Assembly (NCBI GenBank): GCA_038496445.1
Contig: JALMLS010000027.1
Coordinates: 220,552 to 284,551 of the forward strand
DNA: 64,000 bases
Direction: 5' to 3'
Source: Trichosphaerium sp. ATCC 40318
Taxonomy: Eukaryota; Discosea; Flabellinia; Trichosidae
Shown piece by piece: positions 46,472 to 63,875 of this stretch. Each line of letters starts with the position of its first letter. Position 1 is the first letter of the stretch. Position numbers and translations under genes: made by a program. The notes under the pieces were generated by a model. It had not been told where the DNA came from. It did not search any database and saw only the letters and a list, made by a program, of their open reading frames with translations.

Positions 46472-48820
46472 TTATTTCTGGACGTAGTATTTTATAGATT
46501 TTATACGCATAGGTGATCCAGGTACATTGCCAAAATTCTTTTTCCAGTGGCCTTCCTGACCAACGTTTCTAGGCCATGTTCCGCCAACTTGTACGTTCAA
46601 TGCAATATTCCAATTTTGAGTGGTAGAGAATGGTGCATACGGAACTACATTGAAGCTAAGAAAGTGGTGCTGGACTAGAACATAATAGAAAAAACAGCCT
46701 GTACCTCCTTTAGCTAATGGACTATTAGACCACCATCCTATGCCTGGTTCTTTCGCTCCTTCAACTTTACAATAATTATACGAAGACTTTGGACCCTTAC
46801 CTAAAAAACAACAAAAAATAAATCACGTGACCTCGTTATTCTCAATAAATTCTTTATCTTACCATCTTGTGGACAGTGTGAGGTATCATATCCAGGAGGT
46901 GGATTTAAACAATGGACATCTTCACGTGGAAAGACGTTTGAATGGCTCCAGTCTCCTAGTTCTTTGGTTAAAAATACCAAAGAAAATAGATGTCAACCAA
47001 CAAGGTGGCTAAACTAACCTATCATGCTACATAATAATGGTTCATACAAGTGATCTATTGTTCCGTTCATCATAGTACTTTAAAAAAAAGTTAAAAATCA
47101 TACTAGCAACGAACAAAGGTACCCGTTCGTAAAAAATTTTGGCACAATGCCAAGACCTTTTGGATTATCTTTTGATACCGTCCCTTCATGTATACCTTCA
47201 GTAGATTGTTCAACGTTTCCTTGAATAGGATAGTATCCTTGATAACCTACAAGTATCCATTACGAATATTAACGAATATTGTTCACGTGCCGTAAGATTC
47301 TTTTCCGTCCCAACCTTTGTAAAGTGTCAAAGGTGGACTGTTCCCAGCAGAACCAGGCCAGAATGGAGTCGTAGAGAAAGATATAGTTCCACTACCATCA
47401 CCAAGAACACTACCAGTGGGTGTAGGTCTTTCAGTTCCAAAACGATTCACCATAACATCCATTTGATCGGACGGAGTAAAATCACCGTTTTCATCAATAG
47501 GGTTTCCATCTTTAGCGATCCACCTTCTGGTCAGTTAGTATTTTCAATCAAAGAAACAACTACTTGCCATGTGAATACAGGTCCCTTTTCTTCATCTACA
47601 TTCCACTGGAAGCATAACGTTCCAAGGAAGCCGTCAGGTGCTAATGGATTATTTCCAGATTTTCTTAGAGCAAGAACATTTCCAAGGAGATCTGTAGTGT
47701 TGTAAGCCGAGCCTTTTTTTGCAGAGCTGTTCGTTTTTACAGCTCGATTTGGCCATCCATAATATTCGTCTCCACATGAATAGTGGAGGGTTCCCTAACG
47801 CAAGTCACTATGTCTCCACAAGGTATGCTCCGAGTAGTATATTACGTACATATATTTGAGGCTCATTCCCAATTGTTTCAAGAATGTCAATCTTAGAAAA
47901 GAGTAAGAAAAAAAAGAAACAACGATTAAGTAGGTAAGTTGTACCTCTCCGTTGTTAGGCCATACATCATAGTCTCCACCCACAGGTGTATTTTTTCCTC
48001 CAAATATTGGGTTCGTAACTGGATCGAGCCAAATAGCAGGCCACAAAGGCTTTTGACTAAATCTTTTTAAGTTGGAGTATAGCTGTTTAAAGGCTCACCG
48101 TGGTATCCAAACGTCTTCAAAAACAAACAACCCTCCTTTGTCGTTGATATTAAAAGTCTCTTTGGAGTAAATAGCGGAAGAATGCCATCCCTATACGAAG
48201 GGAGTGAGAAAAAACTTTCTTTTGTAAGTAGCTTTAGCGTACTTCTTGACACCACCACGGAAAGTACTTATTCTCCAAAGTTGCGTTATTACACGAACAC
48301 AATGTGCCGTCGACTTTCTTTTCACCGCATTGCACAGCCTTACAATTTGCAGTACCATTCACGTGAAGAGGGCACGTAGTCTTCATTACCAAGTACCTAA
48401 AAGAGATGTTAGTTTTTACTGCAAAAACAGAAGTGACTGCACGCGTAGTACGGCAAAATTCTATTCGAACATGAGGTTCAAAGGGAGAAACAGTTCAAGT
48501 GATGTTCAAAAGAAAAAGGAAAGTCTGAGTGACTTTTCTCCTCGTACCCTTCTGAATCGATAAATAGGGTAGGATCGCCGGGTACTGTACTACTAAGAGC
48601 TCCAGGGAAGCCATTGTTCTAAAATTATAAATAAAACGACTGCTAAGGACCCTAAACGCACTGTATCTGTTCGTTGTATGTTGAAGAAAGAGTATATTTT
48701 AGATGCACCGTTATCTTTCACGTGATCTTGAGGTGTCCCTTCAAAACTTGATTGTAAGGTCCACGTGCAGATAACTAGAGTAATATACGATGTAATCAAT
48801 AAAGAAAGCAGGAAACGCAT
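46472..48820 (-). CDS. Secreted GH16 endo-beta-glucanase
   Basis: Glycoside hydrolase family 16 enzyme acting on beta-1,3 or mixed beta-glucans. ATG at 48820 with signal peptide (MRFLLSLLITSYITLVICTW). Motifs: LSSTVPGDPTLFIDSEG, KYFPWW-type, GLWPAIWLDP-type (seen as KPLWPAIWLDPVTNPIFGG), then NNGE/IDILETIGNEP. That is the GEIDILE catalytic signature (nucleophile Glu, Asp, acid/base Glu) with an intron inside it. Next are TLHYSCGDEYYGWPN, FLGTLCFQWNVDEEKGP, SAGNSPPLTLYKGWDGKESY and NWNIALNVQVGGTWPRNVGQ. The end is PGSPMRIKSIKYYVQK, stop at 46472. Catalytic residues intact; about 480 residues. A digestive role towards fungal, plant or bacterial glucans, or wall remodelling, is inference. Confidence 0.9.
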
Positions 48821-49230
48821 TTTTGCTACTTGTACTCACTAAATGATAGTTCAACGGTGCTTAACTACAAATACTTCTCAAATTTCTGGGACGTATGTAT
48901 GCTTGCATGACACTCAGTTTGTAGACATTACTGTCCAGTGGCACACATTCACCGAACTCAGCAGTAACCTAACTTAATATTGGCGTGTAATCACATCATT
49001 CTCGATTGGTTGTACACCTATCATGAGCGTTTAGCAATGATAGAAGTACAGAAAAAGTGACGATTTTTTCGAAACAGAGAAAGAATTATATCACGTTTTT
49101 CTGGTGCTTTGTACATTTCAGCCTCTTTTCATGATAGTCGTACTCTCTTATGTATCCACTGCAACTGTCCGCAGTGCTTAACAAGCCTTCCTAGAATTTG
49201 GCAAAAACCGCGCAAAGCTAAAAAGCTAAA
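48821..49230. promoter_or_regulatory. Divergent region between GH16 and F-box genes
   Basis: 410 bases between divergent starts. No supported frame, no known element; near the GH16 start, a TCACGTGA at 48718-48725 lies just inside the gene. Confidence 0.35.
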
Positions 49231-50289
49231 ATGACAACACCAAAGAAGCACCTCACGTCCATTGAGGGCGACGAAATACAGCTCACTGATGATGCCGTGC
49301 TTGTTATAGCAGAATGGTTGCCTTTCAAGACATTAAACAGTGTCATGCTAATTTCGAAGCGATTCATGTCTCTTTTGGCCGATAACCTTACGTGGAAGCG
49401 TGCATACATAAGAAAATACAAATGTACATCGCCAATACCGGATGATAAAGAGATTACGATAGATTGGCGTGTATTGGCTATGGGTCGCTCCTCTATGTTC
49501 TTTCCAAGTACAACCAACATTTCTGAGCGGGTCTTGGCACTTGACAGCTCACAGAACATGAAAAGCGACATAGCGGCCATACAAAGGTTATTGGGAAGGT
49601 TACAAGCGTCATCCGTGTTCAAAAAGACTGTTGAAGAACTTGAAGGCACAGTAGAACAACTCTTTTCTGCTACTGTATTTACCGCTGTTACATACGAGAC
49701 AACGCTTGCAGATTACTTTGTAAGCGATTCGCGATCTATAAAGGTACCAAGCAACTTCAAAACTTACAGTTTTTGCTCAAAAGTGTTTCGGCTTTTTTTC
49801 TTGTCGTTTTGAACAAAACCTCTTATTATGTTGTAGTGGACTCTTTACTCTCTTGCTACTGGTCTTCCTGTAAAGTTTGCATACTCCCATTACAAGAGTG
49901 GTGATAAAGAAAAAGCAGAAGGAGAACATGAGATACAATACGAAATCCATGGAGAAAAAATGAAGTCGTTGTTTCCTCAAATTCCTCGCCAAACTCCATC
50001 TTTCAGGTTCCGTAAAAATACAGATGACAGTCAAGCGGAAAAGGATAAACAAAAAAAAATAAAGGACAACCTTGAGAATACAGTAATACCACTGGTTTCT
50101 TTTATTTTTGGTGGCGATGGAAAGGATGAAGATCAAAGATCTGATTTGGCTAGTTATATTTATTCATGTTGTTTTGCTCACTATCCAAAATCAAGATATT
50201 TTAGAGGAGCTTCTCCTCCTTCTGATTGGAACGGGTTATATGAAGCTATAGATGAGGCTTCTATGTATTGGTCTATATGCTCTATGTAG
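49231..50289 (+). CDS. F-box protein
   Basis: ATG at 49231 (MTTPKKHLTSIEGDEIQL). The F-box reads LTDDAVLVIAEWLPFKTLNS, then VMLISKRFMSLLADNLTWKR. A short intron near 49743-49836 joins DYFVSDSRSIK to WTLYSLATGLPVKFAYSHYK. The C-terminal half is charged (DKEKAEGEHEIQYEIHGEKM; a Lys-rich linker) and ends with DEASMYWSICSM. About 320 residues. No repeat domain recognised after the F-box. Confidence 0.72.
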
Positions 50290-50837
50290 TTTTAAACGAA
50301 GAATAAAAAAATCCAAAATACTTTCACCCTTTTTGGCTGGCGATTTAGTTTGTACCACATTTAGGCCAAACCTGTCCCAACTATTTTATTTCTAACACCT
50401 TCACCGAGGTGTTTTGCCGACAAAATAATTTGGTTGATTTTTGTAGTTTACCAAACAAAAAACAAGAGTAGTAAACATTTGCCAACACTTATATTGTCAT
50501 TATTCTAAACCAACAGGCACCTCAAATGCTCCAGTCAAGGCTTTTGAATGTTCCTTGTCATTTCTTCCATGACCATGATTCAAACTCAAAAATATACAGC
50601 GGCGTATTCTGTAGCAAGGGCTACCGGAGTAAGCCATTTCCGAAAAAGAATTGTTGTCTGTAGTTAAGTCCGTGCAATGTTGGTTGCGGATTTGGCAGCT
50701 CGCTTCTCTTGCAAGCAGAATCGTTAGCGTCATAAGATGTATTTAATTCACAAGCAATGTGGAAACTAACTTAGTTTTTTTTTTTATAACATCAAAGGTT
50801 TTTATTACTACACAAAAGTACAGGGTCATATCATGAA
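50290..50837. other. Convergent intergenic region with a doubtful small frame
   Basis: A 77-codon minus-strand frame begins with ATG at 50733 (MTLTILLAREASCQIRNQHC) and ends at 50500. It has six Cys but no convincing signal peptide or conserved motif. Could be a tiny gene; more likely chance. The rest is 3' UTR-like. Confidence 0.35.
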
Positions 50838-55879
<5,042 letters not shown>

Positions 55880-56249
55880 GACTACTAAGGTGAGGGTATG
55901 CTAAATGTCACTTGAAACACGCTGACTCAGTTGTTAACGGGCAAGCAATTTGTATGTTTACAAGTCGGTTTGTATGTTTTTGACTGAGAATTGCGTATCT
56001 AGCTATATAGAAGTGTAATCTGCTAACTCAAGAAAGTTACTTTTTTTTGGCAATAGTGACACCAAAGCGTTCGCTTTACTAGACAGCCTACATAAAACTA
56101 CTTTCGTGAGGCAAGCGGCGAGCGAGTCTTAAGGAGTTAAGCTCTATAACGCCATAGCTGTACCAGAAAAACAGAAAAAGCTACTATTACCACTCCTTTT
56201 AGTGCATAATTGACAGAACGACGCGTGAATTGCTACTTGGAGACACCAA
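55880..56249. promoter_or_regulatory. Divergent promoter region: PI3K and PUB-PARG-BTB gene
   Basis: 370 bases between start codons on opposite strands. No supported frame. No specific element assigned. Confidence 0.4.
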
Positions 56250-59200
56250 ATGAACATGGGCAGTAAGAACTCGAAGGGAGACGTAATCCCCAAGGTACAG
56301 TTGGCTACGCTTGGCGCAGCGTAATAGTTATTAGGAGCCGTTTGCAAAATTGCTGGAGTCATTTCAGCCGGCAGGTGGTACCAGCGTGCATGAGGTACGC
56401 TGAGTTCGCGTTTAAAGGCTAACTCCGTTATTTAGGTCCTTGAAGCAATAAAATGGTTCCAACGAACAATTAGCGAGATAACCAGCTCTGGAGAAGCCTT
56501 TGCGGTTGACTTGAAATCAGCGCCATTTTGTTCTGTGTTTACCAAATTCTCTCAAGTCCGATCAGTGCTTCTGTCTATGGGTACAAATCGCTTTCAGTTG
56601 AAAGAGTGCTAATAAAGGTTCTTGCAGGCTTCAGAACAAAAGAAGGTGACAAAATGGAATTAAAGCCCGATGAAAAACTACTGGAAACCTTGCAGACACA
56701 GAAAAACGATTTAACAAATGTCGTAACAAAACTAACCGGTACGTTTGATTTTTCTTGTTCGATACGTAAGAAAACGATAAATTACGCTACTTGTTACCAC
56801 TAAAGGAAAACAGAAAACAAGAACTATCGGCTTTTTTAATTTCTCACAAAATCGCCACAAACTTCCCGAAAAATATGCTTTTGCGTTTATTCTTACTACG
56901 CGACTTCATAGCGCGTGTTGACGATGAAAAAAATATATTAAATCGTTAATTTAGCTGGTACTACAAACAAATACGCTTTTCTTCCACATATGGCGCCTGC
57001 ACGCTGGACGGCATTAAAGACTGTAATTTCTGGCAAAGTTGGAAATCTTACAGCTTTTGACAAGTTTTCTGCTAATCTTGGAAAATCCAAATCTGCAAAT
57101 TTCATAAGGTTAGTAATAATCACTTAGATCATTTAAATTACCTTTTTATTCGGTGTGTTTGTTAGCTAATATTTTCTTTTTACAGGGAGTACTACTCAGA
57201 TGCTGCATGTAAAATTAGTGAAGAGCATAAGGCTGAGAGAGGTAAACTTTGGTGACAAGTCTTGTTTACGCTTTTTACACTGGTGTTTTTTTTTCTCTGA
57301 CTATTAACACGTTCTTCTCAGACGAATTTTTTGGCGTCATCTTGCCCTTCATTTCATCGTTGGCACTTCGTGTTGAAGAATTGTTTCCTAAAAAGCTTTC
57401 GTTATTGCGACCAAACAAAAACTCAAAGGTCGATATGAGTAGAGAACAGGTGAGGTTATCTCCTTTTTTTCTTTCTTGTGGTTCACTTTCTGTAAAATTA
57501 ATCAACTCCACAAAGGTGGCTTGTCTTCTGTCACACTTTTTCCTTGGTACTCTAGATGCTCCAAAAGACATTCACGCGTACGATTTACATTTTGTTTGGG
57601 AATATTAATCTAATGATTTTATTCTAGTGGTTTGCCAACCTTCAGTCGTTGCGATTTTGAATTCTTACGTGCAACTGATCAAAAACCTTCCACGAATTCT
57701 GAGGTATATAATTAATTAAGCCTTAATCTCATGGTTTTTACTAGGCTTTAATGTTGTGTATTCTATCATATTTTAGACAACTAGTTAAAGAGATCCCAAA
57801 GGGACAAGTCAGTATTCAAAGACTTGTACGTTTTTTTTAATGAACTTTCCATATTTTGTTTTATTCTTACCTATGGTATTAGAGCGTAGAAAACGATGGT
57901 ATGGACTGGAATAGTAGTGATAAACCTATTATCGATGTTACTGTAAGTAAAGAAGATGTTCTATCCAAATTCCATGTAGAATTCGTCAACACACAACTCG
58001 GTTCAGGTAATTACTGGCGTAAAGTTTTTCTTTTTATTTCGATGTTTAATGTTTTTGAAATAGATTCTGTATACGAAGATAGTTTGTTTGCAATTAAACC
58101 CGAAGCATTTATTGTACGAGATAGGATTCTTCTGTATTTACTTAATTGTGCTACCTAGTCCTTGTTTTTATGTCCACAAATGAAATCTAGCGAAGCTGTT
58201 GTAATTAGTGGTGTTGAACGATTCTCTGAGTATAGCGGATGTAGAGATACCCTAAATTATGAAGGTGCATACAAAGATAAGACGGCCTTTAACGAAGAAT
58301 TGGAGTATGTAAACAATCATATCTTTGGTAAGGATCAAAGATTACTTTTTAATTTGCTAATAATGTTTAAAGTTACAACTGGAATAGCAGGAAAAGATTC
58401 TAAATTTGACAAAGAGTATGTTTATAGTCTTTTTCTTAGTCATGTTATGTTTCTTTTTGGCTCACAGTAGTATAGACATATTTTAGAAGGTGTCATGCAA
58501 GTTTATGTGAGCTTGTGCGTTCCTGATGAGTACTATGTTGGAAAATCTGAGGTTCGCACTGCTACTGGTAACTGGGTATGCTTTATTGTTATTTCAAGCT
58601 ATCAGATGCTAATTAAATTTGGTATAGGGTTGCGGAGACCTTGGGGAACTCAGAGCAGTTCAACAGCTTATTGCTTTATCTCAAGTTGGTAAACCTGCTA
58701 CATATTGCACGTTCAAGAACGCTAAGGCCGCTAAAGTACTAGCATATTAGCAGAGGTTGTGCTAATCATGTGCTAGGAGTTTGAATCATTTGTATCGTTT
58801 TGTACAGAAAACTCCCTAACTGTTGGTAATGTGGTTGAGGCACTGACTTCTTGTACTTCTGGAACTTCTGTATTCGATACATGCAAGGCATATATTACGA
58901 ATAAGACTAAAGCAAAGGTTGACATCACGTACGTATCGAAGAAGAAAAGAAAAAAAAGCCTTTGTTAATCGTGTTTGTTTAGTAATAAGAAAGTGGCTGA
59001 AGTGACTGCAAAGAACAAGAAGAAACGGAGCAAAGTACTATCCATTAGATCCAAGAAGGTATATTACTTGTAAAGTACCATCGCTAGCATCACTCTAACC
59101 CATTTCTTTCCTTTTAGAAGCTAGAAGGTGAAATTCAAAGGTTGGAAGATGAAAGTAAAAGTGGGTCTAAAAGTCCTAACCCTAAAAGTCCTTCTGGAGA

Positions 59201-61924
59201 GTTTAAAGCTCCTACTTTTGTACGTCTAGTCTTGATAAATCCATTTTATTGTTTTTAACGTACGTTTGTGAATTAGGGTGGTACAATTGCAGACACTAAG
59301 AATATGAATACAAGTGGTATGTAGCTATTTTTATACAAACAAAAAGTGTTTCAAGGTTTTTTGACTTTTTCCAATAGCTCCAGTATTTAAACGCCCAGCC
59401 TCAACTGCTCGCGGTAAATCACCGTACGTTTTGCCCACGGTTTTTTTTGAAATGGCATGTGCACTTTCTAACAGTTCGTTAGTGTGCAAATGGTAAAACA
59501 AAATAGCAAGAGGAGAAATAGGACACAATCTGTTGATTATACAAATACTGGCGGTTTTGCTGGTACAAGTTTATTATCCAACGAGCTCTTCTTTATACTT
59601 ACGATTACTGTAGGTGAAGGATTCACATTTGATCCTCTTGCGGGTAAGAAAGGTATCCTAAGAAAAGCCAAAGGACAAAAAAAAGGGCGAGCAAGATTTG
59701 GCACTATTACACGCCGTTCGTTGAAAGAATCCGTTGAAGTCAATCATGTTGCTATGGTAGCCAGTGAGTCTAGAACATTTACCAATGTGCATTTTGTAGT
59801 TGGGGTACGATATTAAACAGTTGTTTAGCAATGGCTGTATGCTAACAAAGTATTCATTTAGGGCGTTGTAATTCCAGCTCACATGTATGTGTTACAGTAC
59901 AGGTGTCCAAACATGTTGGATAAAGCAATTCGTGCTAAAAAAGCGAAAAAAGATGTCACTATTTTAGAACTTCAAGATTTAATGCCTCTTGTACCTGCGG
60001 CACTTGAGCGCGTATTACATTACATATACAGGTATGAAATTATTGCCTTTCATTTTTTTATGATACAACCACGTGCACAGCATGGTTTTTAGTCATTTGT
60101 GGTGTTGTTTGTTTTTTGCTTATTTCGATGCTTAGTGGTGCTTTGGATTATGAAGCAATGAGTGATATTTTGGCTGTATCTGTTATTTATCTCGCTAATT
60201 TATATGAGATGCACCGCTTGTTGGAAATAACCCAACAGTGGTTACTTTCTCAATTGACATTATCAAATGTCTTTAGCGTACTTCGTTTATCTGGAGAGAT
60301 GCAAGTACGTCATAGAAGAGCTAGTCAATACAAGTGATCCTTATTGTTTTTTCCTCTTAGATTAAAGCAGCAAAGCAAGTTTGCTTTCAATTCGCATTAA
60401 ACCATAAAGCCGATTTCCTTTCGAATCAAAAAGTAAAGCTTCTTGGCATTGAGTTGTTTCAAGAGGTTGTATTGATAGTAAGAAGTGGTAAGCACCTCTC
60501 ACTTTGTCAGTAATCTAAAATCTTACCTTTTCTTCAAGATAAAACTTCAGTGCTTCCTAGAGCAAGATTATTGGATAAATTCACCATTAAAGGCGATTTT
60601 ATGGAGCTCTTTGACAAGAAGCAGGTACGGACAGCAACTTTATATCGTAAATATCTTATAATCTTTTGTAGACAACAGGTGACGTTTCCTTTGCAGTAAA
60701 GGGCGGTTCAGTTACCTGTCACAAGGCTCTAATGTCAGAGTACGTTAAACATTTACCTTTTGGTATCTGTTGAAGGTTGTCATGGCTCACTTCAATTTTA
60801 CAGGGCCTCTGATAAATTCAAAGCCATGTTTACTCTCAGTAAGGGAGAGACTTGCAAGTTTGATAAACGTTACAAGGACGTAGATAAGAAGTCATTTACA
60901 GAACTTCTTCGCTGGATTTATTACAAACACAAGGATGTACGTTATATGGAATTTGCTTTGTGTCCAGAGACACGTTTGACGTTTTTTGATTTTGATGTTT
61001 GTCTAATTGCGACTAGATTCCTGTACTTTGTGCTTGCAACCTCGTAGATCTCGTAGAGAGCTATAATATGCCAGAACTATTAAGTGTTTTGACTGAGATT
61101 CTAGAATCGAATGTGAGACCTCAAACAGCACTTTATATCCTGAATGTAACGTATTTACCATGCCTGAAATACAACAAAGCTCTTAAGTACGTTTAAAAAA
61201 ACTCAAACAAACCCACCGACTTTGTAACTCTTCAATTTGACATCTTTTCTAGACAAAACTGTATCAATTGTCTCGTTAAAGAGATGGATACTGTAGATTT
61301 AAAACCTCTCAAAAAAATGAGACCAGAATTACAGAGTACGTTGAAGTTTAAGAAGAGTACTCAATGCCTTACTAAATGGTATTTTTAGACGATCTGCTAT
61401 TCTCTTGGCAACTTGGTATTGGCAAGTTGTGGTTCAAGAGAGAAGAGCCAAAAGTTATTAAAGATACATCCGCCGATGAAGAAGAGAAAAAAGTAGCTGC
61501 TAAGCTAAAGCCGCTTAACCTTGCAGATGGAAAAATGAAGAAGATACGAGAGAAGGACTCAACACGTACGTTGAGTGCTCGTAAATCTCAACAAATGGAA
61601 CAACTAGCTGCAGCTTCTCGAGCGAAGGCAAATGGAACAGCAGATGCTAACAATGATGGTGATGGTGATGATGCTGGTGATGCTATGAGTGAGACTGAGG
61701 ATATTGTATTCGTTCAAAGGAAGAAGAGGGAACCTCTTACCGAAGGAGAGATTTCTGTTGCATCTACTGACAAACCTGTTGAGCCTTCAAAGGAAAAGAG
61801 TGAGGATTTATCTCCTGCAGAAGTTTTACAAAATCTTGAGAGGGAGAAGCGTTTAGCACGCTTGAAGGCTATAAATCGAGGTTCATCTGGAAGGAATAGT
61901 ATTGGTAAAGGAATGAATGAGTGA
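56250..61924 (+). CDS. PUB-PARG-like-BTB-BACK-BTB fusion protein
   Basis: One frame of about 1,100 residues spans some 22 exons with 40-100 base introns, all joined in phase. Start 56250 (MNMGSKNSKGD; a second ATG at 56256 gives a myristoylation-like MGSKNS). PUB-like domain (56290-56735): HEVLEAIKWFQRTISEIT, then FSQVRSVLLSMGFRTKEGD; family role is binding the p97/Cdc48 tail. PARG-like domain (56950-58920): YAFLPHMAPARWTALKTVI, EEHKAERDEFFGVILPFISS, EQVACLLSHFF, HVEFVNTQLGSDSVYEDSLF, ISGVERFSEYSG, RTATGNWGCGDLGE and NSLTVGNVVEAL. The catalytic GGG...QEE loop is degenerate. A basic Ser/Lys linker (58980-59560) leads to BTB1 (FTNVHFVVG, VIPAHMYVLQYR, LERVLHYIYSGAL), BACK-like helices, BTB2 (TTGDVSFAVKGGSVTCHKAL, LLRWIYYKHKD) and a charged tail. 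Tandem BTB proteins usually recruit Cullin-3. Splices at 57548-57627 and 58411-58468 are the least certain. Confidence 0.78.
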
Positions 61925-62613
61925 AAATGTCAAGGCACGTGTTCATTTGGAAAAAAAAAATGAAAAAAAAATACAATAAAATTGGTTTGTTCAGAGGTAT
62001 TGTAGTAACGTCTTTAGAAAGCTCATAACCTCCTTGTCATTCCATTTGCGTGCCATTCATGGCAGTGACTCATGGTATGCTCGCGCATGTAAGGTCGTTT
62101 AACCTTTAATACAAACTGACCCATAAGTCGCCCTTTTTTTTGTGATTTGTTTAACTTCCAACAATGTTCAGAAGACTGTTAGATAGAGCAGTTTTCTACG
62201 TTGTTTATTATTAGCGAATTTTAGGCCTCTCATAACATGTAAGAAAAAACAAGGCCAAGTTTAGAAAAAGTACGAAACGTCATGCGTTGTAGATTTATTC
62301 CCAGGTGTTTGAGAAAATGTATCGTTTTCTGGATAACCACAGAAAAACTTTCGAAATATCTAACCTTGCGTTTGCGCACTGAATACAAGCGTCGAGCGCT
62401 AAACCGCTAACTGTTACGTCGCTGGTGATAACACAAATCTTTTTCTTTGTAATATTACCACGTGGGTTTGAAAAGGCATTTTTTTACCATACAAGCAAGG
62501 CTTTGCTCTTGAACACCTGTATTGAGCAATGTGAAGCGGTTTTCCATTCTCGCTGACCTCACTTAACTGTCCATTTGGAACTTTCTTTAAACAAAGCTCA
62601 ACGCATCTCTAAA
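61925..62613. other. Intergenic region
   Basis: AT-rich, with no supported frame and no repeat. It holds the 3' end of the fusion gene (AATAAA near 61975) and the promoter of the GM2A-like gene. Confidence 0.45.
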
Positions 62614-63471
62614 ATGAAGATTTTCGCTTTCGCTGTTGTATTTCTCTTCGCTTCTACTCTAGCTGTTATTTTACATGAGCAGAAGATTAATTTGCCTAAA
62701 AGAGTCCAGAGTTTCAGTTACAAGAACTGTGGCTCTGCTTCTGACCCTATTAAACTCGAAATGTTGACTGTCGCCCCTGATCCATTGGTACGAGTTAATT
62801 TTTTTTTGTTTCCCTTTTTTACCCTTCTCGTATCAATGTTTGGCCCCTCACACCTTTAGAAACTCGATGCCAACATTACGCTTGCCGTAAAGGGAGACAT
62901 TGGCGTTACTGTAGCCAACCTATCGACTTACAAGGCTGAAGTCGTTATTAAGAAGAAGATCTTGGGTGTCTTTATTGAAGTACCATGTACGTAAGGCTTG
63001 AGCCAAGAATGCCTTTTTTAGTCCGATTTTTCTTCTCTTCTTTTTCTGAAACTCAAACTCCTTTTCTTTGGTTCTCACCCATATTTTTAGGTATCGATAA
63101 CATTGGCACGTGCACATACGATAACTTCTGCAGTCTCTTTAAACCAAAAGACGGAAAGTGCAGCGGTGTTTTAGCTAAATACAACATTCCTTGCGCTTGT
63201 CCTTTGTACGTCTCAAAGTCTTCTGTTGCCACGCGTGCTCATAAATTATCTTTTTTAGCCCAAGCGGAACTTATGCTATTCCTACTCAAGAAGTTTACGT
63301 AAAAGATCCTGGTCTCGGCTGGCTTGTAGGCGTACGTGCACATCTGTTTTTCGAGGTGTATTTTCTGATTTTCTTATTTTTTTTCAGGGAGATTATGAAG
63401 TACAAGGAACTTTGCTTGATCCTGCTGGAAAAAGATTGGCATGTTATTCTCTAACTTTGTCAATTGCGTAA
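62614..63471 (+). CDS. GM2-activator-like lipid-binding protein
   Basis: Small secreted or lysosomal lipid-transfer protein of the GM2A/ML-type fold that lifts glycolipids or phospholipids for hydrolases. ATG at 62614 with signal peptide (MKIFAFAVVFLFASTLAVIL). Mature sequence: SFSYKNCGSASDPIKLEMLT, VAPDPLKLDANITLAVKGDI, VEVVIKKKILGVFIEVPC-type strands, IDNIGTCTYDNFC, KYNIPCACPFPSGTYAIPTQ and GDYEVQGTLLDPAGKRLACY. The spacing of Cys (NC, PC, GTC..DFC, KC, PCACP, AC) matches human GM2A (NCDEG, IPC, SCTFEHFC, CP, PCHCP, LGC). Four short introns; stop at 63471. Substrate lipid unknown. With the acid lipase and GH16 it adds to a digestive gene set. Confidence 0.88.
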
Positions 63472-63875
63472 ATGGAAAATAAAACCTCAATCACGTGATA
63501 GTTGTGCCTTTTTTTTTTTTCGTTTTTCTTCATTATAAGCCCTCCAACATGATTGTTCGGTATAAGTGTTATGGCTGTGTAGAATGTAGTTTGCGTGGTA
63601 TACCTATTAAAACTTGTTTCAGAATACGTTTCTTGCTTTTTAAAGCGATATTTGCAGTGGAACTCGACCTGCTGCTTGCTACATGAAGAAAACTGGCCGC
63701 AAATACTCGAGAAACGTCGCGCAACCTCGGGAACAATAGTGCCAAACCTACAAAAGAACTTCAAATACCGTGTAAGAAACTAAGCATGTGTAGGCCTCAC
63801 CAAGCATTTTTGAGTGACGAGCCTCGTTTGACGAGATTGAGAAGTTAAGAATTAAAGTTGGAGTTCTCTACTAGG
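63472..63875. other. Intergenic region
   Basis: TCACGTGA palindrome at 63491-63498 just after the GM2A-like stop. Short frames on both strands lack support. Confidence 0.4.

Noticed and set aside
56144-56362. Minus-strand 72-codon ATG frame with a hydrophobic stretch
   Set aside because: Overlaps the first exons of the PUB-PARG-BTB gene, which keep phase and match the PUB fold.
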